64,000 nt of DNA, from assembly GCA_029834535.1 (NCBI GenBank), contig JAQMWT010000044.1, positions 327,448-391,447 on the forward strand, read 5' to 3'. The notes under the pieces are model-generated. The model searched no databases. It was given only the letters and a program-made list of their open reading frames with translations, and had not been told where the DNA came from. Shown here piece after piece: positions 1 to 10,819 of this stretch (position 1 is the first letter of the stretch; each line of letters opens with the position of its first letter). Made by a program: the position numbers and the translations under genes. This DNA is from Chrysophaeum taylorii (taxonomy: Eukaryota; Sar; Pelagophyceae; Pelagomonadales; Pelagomonadaceae).

Positions 1-735
1 GCAACCAAGGTCACGACTTGCCGCTGCGAGGCGACGCGGGAGGCGGCCGTCCTCTGCGGCTGGAACGGCGCACGGCAGGTCGGCCTCAAGGACCCGGCGC
101 ACATCATCTTGGCCTTGTTTCTCGACCCCCTTTACTACGTCGAAGTGTCTCTCGCCGGGCTTGGGTGGAGATGTACCTCGTCAGCAAGTTCTACCTCCTG
201 TATCTCGCCGACGACCAGGACGCCGCCCTCCTCCAGGAGCTCGACGACCTCATCCTACGCCAAGGCATCTGGGGCGACCTCATCCGCCGCAAGCCAGCCA
301 TCGCTCATCCAACAGACGACATCATCATCGCCAAGTTTATATTAACAAAAAGATCATCGCGATCGTCAAGGTGTCGAGATCTGAAAGCAGACTCCACCAC
401 CTCCTACTGGGCCGTGACCAGCGCGGCGCAATTGATTCCCAAGCTTGCCCCCATCGCCTCGACAGGCTTGCCGTCCAGTCAACCGACGTGCCTGCAAGGC
501 CCACAATGAATGTCGTCCACACCAAGGCCCGCAACTCCCTCGACGCTTGCACCGTTCGCGTGCTCCTCCTTTTCGCGTACATCAACCCGCGTCTCCTGAA
601 TAAGTGCACAGAAGAAGTCGACTATTTCCTCCTCCAATGCATCAGCGAGTATGCACGAGAAGATACCACCAACGACACTCCTCCTGGTGCTGACGACGAC
701 GACGACGAGCCCGTAGTCGTTGCAGCCGCTATACG
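1..735 (+). pseudogene. hAT-superfamily transposase, 3' end only, degenerate
   Basis: This is the C-terminal part of a hAT (DUF659-type) transposase; the N-terminal part lies left of the window. Three reading frames carry it in turn. Around 80-145 the peptide has the plHaaAylLDP-like signature (AHIILALFLDPLYY). Around 170-310 there is a helical stretch (LADDQDAALLQELDDLILRQ). Around 505-640 comes the hAT dimerisation segment with VHTKARNSL followed by a NPRLLNK-type ending, then an acidic tail with a run of aspartates. The same segments in the same order occur in the fuller copy at 22.0-24.2 kb (IHTKTRNRL, LRLLNKR), which confirms the family. Changes of frame mean it cannot be translated as it stands. 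A transposon remnant is clear; the exact hAT subfamily is not. Confidence 0.7.
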
Positions 736-1250
736 CCATCGACGACCACAGAAAGTAAGCTTACGTGGCATGAATGATGTGGTGGCGGTCCAAAACGGGA
801 GGCCCCGAGTATTGGACAGTTCTAAAACCTTAATAAAATCCGGATTTAAAACTTTTTTTTCACAGTATAAAACTGTCAGGAGGAGCACTCTACTATCTAT
901 CGCAGCAGCAGCAGCAAAGCTTCATCGCCGAATAGTAGCACCGTAGTCACATTTGGCTTTTCTGCGTGCTTTGTATTGGATTGCATTGTCGTGTAGGCTT
1001 GATGCTCTTCAGTACCACATCCTCCAATCTCGAATTGTCTCGCTGCTTAGATACGGCTACTAGCTCGCCACACAATGATATACGGCTAGCTCGCCACAAT
1101 ATCATCGCTTTGGAGTGCTGTCGCTTTTTTTTTTACCTAAGACCCGTTCCTATTGGCGTGAACAGGTGTGTATGAAGCGCAAATATCGCCTGGTCGCGGA
1201 AGCTGTGAACTTGAGAGCGTCCGCTTGGTCGTCGCCATATCCGTGGCACA
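736..1250. other. Intergenic, no gene seen
   Basis: No convincing coding region. It contains AATAAA-type stretches near 832 and a short imperfect direct repeat near 1050-1107, where ACGGCTA...GCTCGCCACA occurs twice about 30 bases apart. A (CAG)n-like run lies near 902-915. Confidence 0.5.
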
Positions 1251-1254
1251 ACGT

Positions 1255-2035
1255 GAGTCCGACATCGAGCTGCTGCTGCTGCTCGGGCCTCGAAGCTGCG
1301 CCGGACTCTAACGACGAGCGCTACAACTGGAAAACGCGCGGGTGTCGACGACGTCGTCCAGGGTGTTCCGGCGGAACTTCCGAATGGGAATAGACGACTC
1401 CTGCTGGGGATGATTCGGCATCGGATCACGACGACTCAGTGCGACGCTCGGGCGCCCGACGATCGGACGCGCGCGGCGGCGAGATCAGACCGGAGGTGCG
1501 GTTGGCGGCGACGCTCAGAAGAAGATTCTTGGCGGGTGGTCAAGTTTGGGACATCACCGACCGCTACGGTCTCTCAGCTACCGAGTTTTACAGCTCTCCA
1601 ATTATCAGCAACGCGGAGGGAGCTCGCGACCAGGTTCCCCGTCACTGATTTGAGTGCTGTGGAGCAGGGCTTCAGGGCCAAGCAGTCGCGCAACCAGGGC
1701 TGCGTCGTCGGCGCCATCGACGACGGCTGCATATTCGAGATACAAAACTCGGGTCGTACGGTGGACAGCGTTACCACGTCCCGCGCAAGAATATGTACGG
1801 CCTCTAGGCCCGAGTGGTGTGTGATGCGGAGCGTCCTCTTCTTTGACATCAGCTTCCCTGGCAGGATTGGAACCACTTCCGCTCCACGTCACTGTTTGAG
1901 CAGTGTGAGAGCGTCACCGACAACCTCCGGTCCGACATCCTTGCCTCGAGGTCCAGAGCCGGGGATTCGCCCACCCGTCTTCGATCGCGACGGCCGCCCT
2001 CGACACCACCGAATCCGGTGAAACCGCCCCCTTCC
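1255..2035 (+). pseudogene. PIF/Harbinger transposase remnant (DDE_Tnp_4 type)
   Basis: A broken PIF/Harbinger transposase spread over several plus-strand frames. Near 1363 there is the N-terminal FRRNFRM segment usual before the helix-turn-helix. Near 1480-1610 the HTH-like region reads RLAATLRFLAGG...DITDRYGLS after allowing a frame change. Near 1690-1745 comes the first catalytic block, NQGCVVGAID followed by GCIFEI; in this family GxIDG carries the first Asp of the DDE triad. Near 1780-1875 follow the NMYGL-like block and the FDISFPG block. In intact members a second catalytic Asp follows the FPG block, but here the frame degenerates. In-frame stops and frameshifts make it inactive. No terminal inverted repeats or target duplications could be assigned. 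Confidence 0.72.
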
Positions 2036-2115
2036 AGGCCAGCCCACGCAGACGCACGGTCCGGTCGCGTGTTATTATAGCCGACACCGCAATCGTCCGC
2101 CCGCCGCCAATGACT

Positions 2116-3411
2116 TTACACCATCGTCGCGTCCGGTAATAAGATATCGGCGAAGGAAGATCGAGAGCACGCGGAAGGGACTGGAGATAGAAAGTTGGAA
2201 ACTAGTTGACGTACGGGGTTTCGAAGGAGGGTTGTTGGGGGTGTCTGTTGTTGGCGCACATCAAGTCGTTGTTGCGTGCGGCGGGCTAAGTCCAGCCACC
2301 GTTTCTGCGTGACGCTCCCTTCGGGCGCTGCCGAAGCTCGCGCCTCGAAGTTTTCGATCTTCTCCACGAGCTGAGTCTCCGTGTCGACATCCCGTAATGC
2401 GCGCTCTCGTTTTTAATCATGACCATCTGCTTGTTCAACTCCTTCTGGCCATCGTCGATGATCAACCTTAACTGCTCCTTTTCTGCCAGCCTGTCGATGG
2501 ACGCCGTAATTTGGTTTCGATTGGAGGCCGCAGAAGCTGACGAGCCGGGTCTGCGACCTGCGGTGTTGGATTTGTCGGTGCCGCTGGCAGCGCCCGAGTC
2601 CATTTTCGAAGTGAAGCGGGCGATGAGGCCGTGATCCTTGGCACCTAGGTAGAAGTAGTACACGTTGACTTCACCGTCGCAGAAATTCCAGAAGTTTGAG
2701 CTCCTGACCTCGGCTTTTTCCTCCTCCTTGCCGCCGTCACCCTGGCCGCTCCTTCTGAATCTGCCGTTGGCCTCGTCCAGCTTGCTTCGAATTTGCTTGA
2801 ACTGAAACTGCACCTTGTCCACGTCCACGATTTTTTTTCTCCGGGAAGTCATCCGCGTATAAGTTGTGGGAGGTTTCAAGTTCGGGTCGTTGAAGGTGGC
2901 TGCAATCACCATCCAGACGGTTACGTTGCGAGACACACCTTTCGCTGGACTCGTCGATTTTGAGGAAGGCCTCCTTCTCGTGCTCGAGGATGGCTCCAGC
3001 CAGGCGCGCGTCAACATCACGCGAATGCGAGTAGCGCCCTACCACCGGCGGCGGCCGCTCCGGCGACGACGACGGCTCCCAACCGCCAGTCGCGGGCGGC
3101 GGGGAGCGCCTTGCCATCGGCGGCGACGGTGGCCGCGACGCCTCGTGTGATGCAAAAGCCGCACCTTCGCTCGCTGGAGCTCCTCTTCGTCCCGTGCGTT
3201 TCCTGCGAGAATTTAGACGTTTGGACGGGTTTTGGTGCGGACTCGGCACCGAAAGCTTTCTAGAGCGGCGCCTTTCAGCTTGAAGAGGTGCCTTCTGAGC
3301 AGATCCATGCATGAGCTCGTCGAACCCATCTTCTTCGTCGCTGTCGTCGCTAGCGTCAACCGGCTCGGAGGCTCGCAGAACGCCATACATACCTCCGCCC
3401 GCATCGATCAA
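2116..3411 (-). pseudogene. Myb/SANT-like domain protein with coiled coil, frame broken
   Basis: Minus-strand coding region read in two overlapping frames (about 3411-2900, then about 2960-2290). The N-terminal third is acidic and then Arg/Pro/Ser rich. The middle has a block resembling the trihelix or Myb/SANT-like domain of transposon-associated and regulatory proteins: IAATFNDPNLKPP, then FKQIRSKLDEANGRF, the SGQGDG turn, and NFWNFCDGEVNVYYFY. The C-terminal part is a predicted coiled coil with many Gln, Glu and Lys (SIDRLAEKEQLRLIIDDGQ). At least one change of frame near 2900-2960 is needed for a single protein, so it is either an intron-containing gene or a pseudogene. A short AATAAGGGA / TCCCTTATT inverted repeat lies just upstream (3413-3472). 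The domain call is from memory of the pattern, not from a search. Confidence 0.4.
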
Positions 3412-3533
3412 AAAATAAGGGAGCGAAGTGTGGCTAACACAAGCCGGCCGCTATTCTTTGATCGGTCCCTTATTTACGATCGCACCCCAATTAAGCCAAA
3501 AATAAGGCTTAATAAGCCCCCGGTTAGGAACGG

Positions 3534-5355
3534 GTCTTACGTGGCATGGATTTCGCAGTTATTTATGTTCGGGAGATCAATGACTCTTCTAGCGTCCCAG
3601 CTCGCAGAGACTCGATCATGTTGTGGAGTGATCAATGCGGCGCACGCCCCCAGGTATAAGTGTTCGTGTTGCACCAAAACAACGGCCGTTATAGCAAAAA
3701 AAAGCCTCGTATTCAACCAACGCCACCCAAAGCTCATTACTGATTGTCTAGGGGAGTCCAATAATGTTGTGGGTAGCCGTGTACAGTTTGAGCACGTGGT
3801 GCATACGCAGCAAGGAACGAACAAGTTGGTATCGCGCCCGGAACCTCGTCTTATTGAGGTCGACCTTGAGCTTCGGCCATTTATATCCCCGGCTGCAATG
3901 GCAAAAAGCGCACGCAGATCCTTCAAAAGTGTGGGTGTGCCGTAAGAAAAGAACTTGGCTCCATCGTGGCCACCACTGTTCAGCAGCTCCTGGCCAGCTG
4001 GGAATGGATTGATCACCTGCTTGCCTCTGGATCGTGTCAAGTCGCCACGTGCCGCTGCCGATAGATCTTTGAGATATATCATGCGCATGTCACGCGTGTC
4101 ATCGACCTCAACAAAAGATTCTTCGGCGACGCCAATTTGGGAGCCCGGTCTTGAACAATGGTTGCGGCCGCCAAATCGATATCGATTCCCGCACGCTCTG
4201 CGACCTCATAACTGGGCAGAGAAGCCGTGCCGGAATCGGTTCCGTAGTCGTCAGCTGGAACGAGGCCCACGCGGGAACACCGTCTCAACGCCACTCCAAT
4301 CGGGCCAGATGAAGGATACAAGGCCAATGGCCTGTCGCTTGAACTTCTTATCCTTGAGTGTCCCGCCGCCGTCATGCAGCACACACCTGGGGGGCGAATG
4401 GATTGCCGAAAGCCGCCGCTTCATAAATAACACTCCGTGCTTCAAGATTCGAACAACAAAGCAACGATATTCCGCGTCGTCCACCCATTCATCAAACAGC
4501 GCCTTTCGAGTCATGAACGAGGGCGCTTGCCTTTCCCGCCGCCACTGCCGCGGCAATATTACGCCTCAATTATTTGGTTGCGATGATCTTCGTCGTCAGT
4601 CAAAGGTGCGCTTGGAAAAAATCCGCTGCGACGTGTACACGTTGTGCCGAGCCGAGAACGCCATCAGGGAAGAGTGCTTTGCCTGGGCATGGCCATGAAG
4701 TATCTCGTAATATCCGATTTACCCTTCGAGGCTGCTGCCACAACGCCCACGGCCGTCATCAAAAACGCCCTCCTTTTTCTTATTCTATCTTCTGTTTCTT
4801 GGTGAGCTGTTGACGTCCCAGGTCGTCGAATCCTCCTCCGGATGCGCAGCCTTGTAGTGGGCCGGCCCCAAGAGGGCTTGGTCGTCTGTCTGCTACGTGC
4901 CCTTTTCTCGAAGTCTCTCGTCACCACCTTCAGGTGCTCCCAGCACCGGATACACACATGCGTCGTCGCCTTCCCACTGGTCGAAGCGGTGGTCAGGATG
5001 ATGTTCATTTTTTGTCGACGCACGCAGTCCCACCATACCATACCTTGGAAAAACCTGCCACCACACCTTGGAAAAAAAAAAAAAACCTGGTTGTTGATCG
5101 TCCACTTTTGGTTGATACCGGTCGCGTTATCCACGTGACAACATCGACATCGGCTCGTTGTTGTGAACTTCCTCCTTCTGTTAACACCGCGTTTAAATTC
5201 CTCCTCATCATCAACATTATCCTCCACCTCCTTGTAGCGCGGCTCGACTTGGCTCATCGAGGGTCAGGCCGTCAGCCAGAGTGAATGAACGTGAAGTGAA
5301 CATTGGACGAAAAATTCGTGTGAAGTGAAGAAAATTCAGTGAACGTAGTGAATTC
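3534..5355 (-). mobile_element. hAT-like DNA transposon, copy 1 (long form)
   Basis: A repeat also present, inverted and shortened, at 15187-16431. Read on the minus strand, the right part (about 5257-4680) encodes a Cys/His-containing N-terminal region (HVCIRCWEHLK) that resembles a BED finger, followed by Arg-rich sequence ending in DITRYF, a common hAT feature. The rest (4676-3534) encodes segments such as IDIDLAAATIVQDRAPKL and VINPFPAGQELLN...FFSYGTP, then, in another frame, NKTRFRARYQLVRSLLR and a downstream block with conserved Trp. This order resembles the DDE core and TRF motif of hAT transposases. Several frames and stops make it inactive. The left boundary is sharp (GTCTTACGTGGCATGG at 3534); no clear terminal inverted repeats were found. 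Confidence 0.55.
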
Positions 5356-5882
5356 TAAAGAAAGCTTAAAAAGTAGGGCTCTCGCGTCGTCATCACCCTA
5401 AATTTGGTAGTGATGACTGAGAGCAGATCCAGCAGCTCGAGGCAGCGCAAGAAGGGAGCGCCGCCGAGCGCGTTCGGAACCAGGCCGAGCAGAGGTACGA
5501 GGACGACGGGAGGAGCGCCGCCGGGGGAGAAGTTGGCGCGAAGGAGAAGCAGTACGACACCGACATATGCCGCGAAGGTGCAGCGGCGAGCTCAACGAGA
5601 CCAAGGCCAGTCAAAGGAGGCGGCGGGACAGGCTGCCAACCGAAGAAACCGGACCCTCGGGATAACTCAAGGACAAGTACGCCGCCGCCGCCTTCAACCA
5701 GGAGGCGATGGAGATCGAGGTCGCCGTAGGAGGGGGAGATCGAGCGGCTGTGGGAGCGGGTTGTTGCCCTCGAGGAGTAGGACGCAGAAGCGCCGCGGAA
5801 GACATCTGGCAAGGGATCCGGCGAGGGCGCGCCGTGAGACTCGAAGCCCGGGGCGCCGTCATCGAAAAGAAGGGGAAAAATT
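5356..5882. other. GC-rich, coding-like but unassigned
   Basis: The plus strand around 5413-5790 shows Glu/Gln/Arg-rich coding character in shifting frames (for example EQIQQLEAAQEG), as if a coiled-coil gene had decayed. No family recognised and no continuous frame. Confidence 0.3.
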
Positions 5883-5967
5883 TCCTTGGGGGATCATGGT
5901 TTGCGTACCCAGGGATCATAAATTTTGGGTAAAAAATCCCATGGCACTATAAGAGGACTTGACGTCG
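5883..5967 (+). repeat. Left arm of an 80-base inverted repeat pair
   Basis: Starts with CTTGGGGGATCAT, contains GTACCCAGGGATCATA and ends in an A-run, CCCA and CTATAAG. The reverse complement of 7353-7434 matches it along its length with a few changes. The two arms point inward, as terminal inverted repeats of a 1.55 kb DNA element would. A TATA-like CTATAAG sits at the inner edge of each arm. Confidence 0.55.
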
Positions 5968-7352
5968 CGACGTCGCTCCTGGGGCACGCGCGGCACGGTG
6001 AGTGGCCCGACGGCGCACGCGACACAAAAAAAAAAAACGACTAAAACAATCAGCGCTCAGCATAGCGCGACCGCTGCGACCACTCGACGAGGTGTTTGCC
6101 GCTGCTTTGAAGATGCTGACTGGTAAAAAAGAGTGCTGACTGGAACGTCCTGCGTGCTCGAGAATCGCGAGGCGTGCGACGCTTTCGGCACCGCCGCCGC
6201 CAAGATATATTAGTCCATAACAAGAATAAACGGACCACCTCGGTTTGGACGGATGTCGCGGTGCTGGCGGCGGCTGATGTCCACGACGGTATAGCGGGCA
6301 CGCGCGGTGCAAGCCGGGGGCATCGTGCGAGGAGATCCGTGCGGCGGCCCCATCCCGACGCGTCCGCGACGGGCGAAAGCGGGCGGCGGCGAGCGCCGAG
6401 TTCGTCGAGCTCACCGCCGCGGCGAGGATCCTGCTGCGCAAGGCGTCGTCGTCAAAGTCTTTCGCTTTCGGAAAAGTGTGAAAACGAACGAATACCCCCC
6501 GTCGGAATGAATGGGTGCCGGCGGTGCGGCGCGCGACGAGCCCGGACGAGGTGCTGCTCTCCGCACGAGATGCCGGACGGCCTGCGACGACTCGAGGTCG
6601 CCAACGACTTTTGTTTCCGGACCAATTCGAGATGGAGGAGCGATATCTCGGGACCGACCCGCGTGCTGCCCCTCCTGAAACTCGTGCACGGCCAGAACCG
6701 GATCGGCGCTGTCGATGAGATACCCGCGAAGACGCCTTCCTCGCCGTTATCGCTCTTCGACCGCGAGGTCGCAACGGCGATGCGGGTGCGACGCGGCGGC
6801 GTTGACGAGACGATTTTTCGGGGTTTTCAAGTCCAAGCTCGCGAGTCCGGTGGTTAAGCGCGGGGTCACGGTTTTTGTTTGGGTGGGGGGGTGCGCAAGA
6901 CCCACTTCGTGCGGACGACCCACCGCCTCCTCGAGAGCGCGAGCCCCGGGGTCACCTCGATGCTGTGATATGTTGTCGCGCGGGCCGGCCTTCCGCCTTG
7001 TTTTTTTTTTTTTTCACACCCCGGTATCTTGTCGTCGCAAAGTGCACTCGGGCCTCGTTTCCCTCCCTCCGCGGGCGTTTGGCTCCCGTTCTTCCACGAC
7101 TTAGGGTCCGACCACTACGCCGAGCGCGAAGAAGTCTGCTCGACATCGCGGGACATCGCAACTAAGCGCGCTGCCATACCAGGCTCGGCTGCTACCCCAC
7201 CCCACACCACAGCACCTCTGTGCGCGTGCCCATACACCACACCATGACCTTCAAGCACCCGCACCGCCACCTCTTTGCGCGCCCCTCAAATTTTTAGAGC
7301 GGTTTCGAGCGACGAGCCAGGGCATAGCCACCTACCACCGTTAAACACTTGA
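5968..7352. other. Interior between inverted repeats, no gene recognised
   Basis: High-GC sequence with short Arg/Ser-rich frames only. I could not recognise a transposase on either strand. Homopolymers are present: an A-run near 6026-6038 and a T-run near 7001-7015. If the flanking arms are terminal repeats, this would be a non-autonomous element. Confidence 0.35.
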
Positions 7353-7434
7353 TCCCAACATTGGACTACTTATAGGTGGGTTTTTTTCCCCCAAATGTAT
7401 GATCCCTGGGTACGTAAACGATAATCCCAAGAGC
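7353..7434 (-). repeat. Right arm of the 80-base inverted repeat pair
   Basis: On the minus strand it reads CTTGGGATTAT...GTACCCAGGGATCATA...A-run...CCCACCTATAAG, matching the arm at 5883-5967. No matching target-site duplication was evident outside the CTTGGG/CCCAAG ends. Confidence 0.55.
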
Positions 7435-9100
7435 GACCCGGTCCGATTGAAAGTGTTCGCCTTGGAATTCGAAAATGCAAGAAGTCCTGGCTTCGGTCGT
7501 CGAGGGCGCCCAAGGGCGCTACGGCGACGTACGCGGCGTCAAACGCGTCGTCGAGACGGAGAACTGGACGACGCTCAGGTCGCACGTGATCTCCGACCAG
7601 AGCGCGGCGCGCGAGGCCAAGGCGATCGCCAGTCGGTTTGACCTGAGTAGTCCAGCGCTCCACCTCGTTAAGATATTGCGGAGCCGGTTCTCGAGCTCCT
7701 TCCGAGTTTGCCAGGATATATTCCACATATCGCGCACGAGGCCTTCGACGCCGAAAACCGACAGTTCTGACGGTTGTTCGAATAAGTCTCCCGCGGACAC
7801 CAACGATCCAGAGACCAGACATCCAGAGCGCGGCGGAACTCGAGTTTAGCACCTTGAATTTTTACAAATAATACGCCGTCACGTCAAAGAGTGCGGTCGA
7901 ATCGCTCCACTACGACTCGAGCTTGGGGACGGTGATGTTAACGGCGAACCCCAGCACGAATTGGAGGGGCATATCTCAGTCCAATGCTGCGAAAGTCGGT
8001 GTCGGGTGGGCCGCCGCGTAGCCCGACCAAGAAGGAGCTCGAGCAGCAGCAGCAGCGACTTGAGAAGCAGGTAGCGACGTTGCGTGCCAGCCAGCCAGCC
8101 TCGAGTAGGCGATGCGGCGCACGACGACGGCGCTCTCAATGCTGAGGTGGTGGTTGCGGAGGCTGAGGAGTGCCGAGACCAGGCCCCCGAGTTGCAGTTG
8201 GAGGAGGCTGTCCGTGTCGCGCCGCAGCTCGAGACGACGGAGCGTGCTGATCAACCGACACGAAGACGCCAAGTCCAGCACTCCCGCGACGCTCGAGGTG
8301 GCCGAGGAAGCGGCCGAGGGATGCACCCGGCGTTCGAATCCAAAGGAGTACCGCAAGCTCCAGTAACCGCGAGCGAGCGAGCAACATCTCGAGCATTTAT
8401 CTCCGGCGTCGTCGTCGTTTGCTGTAGGGATATGGTGTGTTTGGCCGGCTTGGCGACTCGATCCGTGCCCAGCGCGCGTAGCACATCCGGGTCGATGCAA
8501 ACGGCGGTGAAGCGTCGGCGCAAGGTTGAGCAGAGCGATGGAGTGTTGGGCTCACTCTCACTCTCACCCCAGCTCGCGGCGGCGGCGGCGGCGGCGCTCG
8601 AGAGTGGTCGCCGTTCACTTGCAGATTTGACAGCCGACGCGAGGGCTCAGCACAACGGTGCTGCCCAAGAGCGGCGTCGCGACGAGGATCGAGATGTGGA
8701 GAAGGCCCTCGACTTGCGCCAAGTAAGTAAGTCGAGGCTCTGGTCAAGTCGAGGTCACGCCCGTCTGATCGTCGTCGAATATTAGATCTCCACAACGGGT
8801 GTGTTTGTGGCTCTGCGAAAAAACATTCGCGAGCTTTTTCCACTCGGCTCTCCGACAGATCTATCCCGCGGCCGTGATGTCAGGGCAGCAGATCGAGTGC
8901 TGGGCATGGGGCGAAAGAGCGTGGGTTCTAAACCAACGCAAATATCGCCAAGGCCGGCTGCAGCGGAATTTTTCGATCTTAATATCTGAGAAAGAAGCTT
9001 TTCCCGTTAGCGCGCGAGCCATCGGTGCCGACGAGGCCGAAGAGCGAATTGCGGAAGCGACATGCCGACGTTCCGCAACAATCTAATCCGGTGCTGACGG
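7435..9100 (+). other. Degenerate coding region, coiled-coil rich
   Basis: A plausible start at 7984 gives a short basic N-terminus followed by ELEQQQQRLEKQVATLRAS, a good coiled-coil heptad pattern, up to about 8100, after which the frame is lost. Further coding-like pieces follow: Glu/Ala-rich at 8130-8270 and an Ala run then ESGRRSLADLTADARAQ at 8570-8720, which ends at a splice-donor-like CAAGTAAGTAAG (8719-8730). It could be one intron-containing or decayed gene. No family is recognised. The minus strand at 7519-7803 has another unassigned 94-residue frame. Confidence 0.3.
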
Positions 9101-10186
9101 ACGGGGAGCTCAAATGGAATCGGGGCGTTAAGTCAACAAACAAAGCCGGGATGGACGGGCGGCAACAACGTCGGCTGGATTTACATTATGTCTACGAGGA
9201 GGAGGATTACGGCCCCTCGTACTCCAAGGCCGCCAACTCCTGGCGGCGCATGGACCTTGCTTAAACCGGTCGTCGACGCAGAAGACGAATCCGAGCTTGG
9301 ACGAAGACGACGGTCTGCGACGTCGCGACCCAGCGGGGTGCCCGCTGTTGTCTAGTCGCGTCTCCCCAAACGCTTTGCCCAGCTGCCCTACGTTGTCGAG
9401 TCCGCATCGCGTCGTCCCAGAACGGCCTCCGATGATGATGACGACCAAAATATTATCAGCGCTAGCGGTGTTGAAACTGTAGTCCGGCCACCGGGACGTA
9501 TTTCGGATCGTCGTCAAAAAAAACCCGCGCGAGTTATTTGGGGCACCTCCGGTTTCTTCTTAGAGCCGTTCTCTACGATCCAAGTTGTTTCGAACGCAGG
9601 CCTGGTAATAAATAATCCGTGCCCCGACTTCACACGTCACTTCCTTCAAGATAGCGCGTCGGGCGGGCTCAATTTATGGGAAAGGAAGCGCGGCGCGCCT
9701 CCGAATTGGAATTGGTTGGTTGGTTAAACTGGCAGGCATTGGGTGGCGAGGCATGAATCACCGGACGACCACTGGAAGGACGCCGACATCGCGTACACGG
9801 TCATCATCATCATCATCATACCGGGACTGGTTGTTTCCGCGTCGCCGGTACGGACGCAGCCGTCGCTTTCTCAGATCAACCCAAGTCAAGGTGCGGGCAA
9901 ACTTTCTGAGGAGGAGGGACCAGACGGGGGTATGCGGGCCGAGCTGGAGTCCGACACCAACTGGTTCTGGAAAATACGCCCGAACTCGACACGAACCTCT
10001 TTCCGTACCGAGTAGGAGCAGGGACGGAACCCCCTTTTGATATTTTCTCGCGCCCCCCCCCCCCGATCAAGTAGCCGACCTGCATATATGCTTGACCTCT
10101 TCTGAACGAACTCCCAGGGACCAGGAAAAAAGAAAGCTATTCGCTATTCGTCGCACGTTTAGGGTTCGAAAAAAGACCTTAATAAA
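9101..10186. other. No recognised gene
   Basis: Plus-strand frames near 9260-9540 show acidic and Arg-rich coding-like character with stops. A frame at 9743-10015 includes a run of six Ile from (ATC)n at 9801-9820. I do not recognise any of it. A C-run lies at 10051-10063. Confidence 0.3.
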
Positions 10187-10187
10187 A

Positions 10188-10246
10188 TCCCGACCGACCG
10201 ACCCAGGCTCTTTTTTTTTATTTAGAAAAAGAAATCAGTCGGTCGG
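10188..10246. other. Inverted repeat overlapping the 3' end of the histone-fold/AP2 gene
   Basis: CGACCGACCGAC at about 10191-10202 pairs with GTCGGTCGG at 10238-10246, which lies at the last codons and stop of the minus-strand gene. The loop holds a T-run and TTTATTTAG. It could act as a 3'-end or transcript-stability structure; this is inference. Confidence 0.4.
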
Positions 10247-10819
10247 CGCCGGTGCCTCCGCGTCGTCGTTAGTTTCCTTTTTGAGATATTTGGAACTCTC
10301 GGGAAAGTCTTCTGGAAAATTGAGTAGCTCTGCCGCCGCGGTGCCGAGCTTACTCCATATCGCGCGATCGTAGGCCCGTGCCGCGTCCTCGGGGGCCGCG
10401 AAGGAACCGAGATGTATCGGCTGGCCAGCGATGGATATCTGCGAATACCAAGCGTTGATCGAACCTTGGTAGACGCCCCTATACTTTTTAAGCGTGGGCG
10501 CGTGCTTCGGCCGATGCGCGCGGTCCGATTCGAGGTGAGCGTTGCATGGGTCGACCCAATCCTCGTACCTCAGACTCTTGAGGGCGTTCACGACGTCTTG
10601 GGAACTTATGGTCTGTCGCTTCGCTTCTTTACATATAGACACGGCGGCCGCCGTGACGTACAGGACGAACAATCCTCCCATCCGCGCCATGGCCGTCTGC
10701 GCCGAGGGACTCATGGCAATGGCCGTCGGCTGCCCGCCCTGAGCGACGCCCTTGGCACCCAGCTTGAGAATGGCGGCGCGCGGGAGCTCAAAACTCAGCA
10801 CATCATCGTCCTCGGTCAT
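10235..10819 (-). CDS. Histone-fold (POLE3/NF-YB type) protein fused to an AP2/ERF DNA-binding domain
   Basis: Intronless, 194 residues. Residues 10-95 form a histone fold of the H2B/NF-YB/POLE3 class. It begins with LPRAAILKLGAKG, continues through an AxxRMGGLFVLYVTAAAV central helix and ends with KRQTISSQDVVNALKSL, closely following DNA polymerase epsilon subunit POLE3/Dpb4. Residues 112-169 are a complete AP2 domain: KYRGVYQG, W at 124, the LGSFAAPEDAARAYDRA core and the terminal LNFP. The tail is short and acidic. Histone-fold proteins work as heterodimers; AP2 domains bind DNA through a beta sheet. The combination suggests a sequence-specific DNA-binding factor that tethers a histone-fold dimer, but this role is inferred. 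The start at 10819 lies 93 bases from the divergent ankyrin gene. Confidence 0.88.
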   Translation of the reverse strand: MTEDDDVLSFELPRAAILKLGAKGVAQGGQPTAIAMSPSAQTAMARMGGLFVLYVTAAAVSICKEAKRQTISSQDVVNALKSLRYEDWVDPCNAHLESDRAHRPKHAPTLKKYRGVYQGSINAWYSQISIAGQPIHLGSFAAPEDAARAYDRAIWSKLGTAAAELLNFPEDFPESSKYLKKETNDDAEAPAPTD

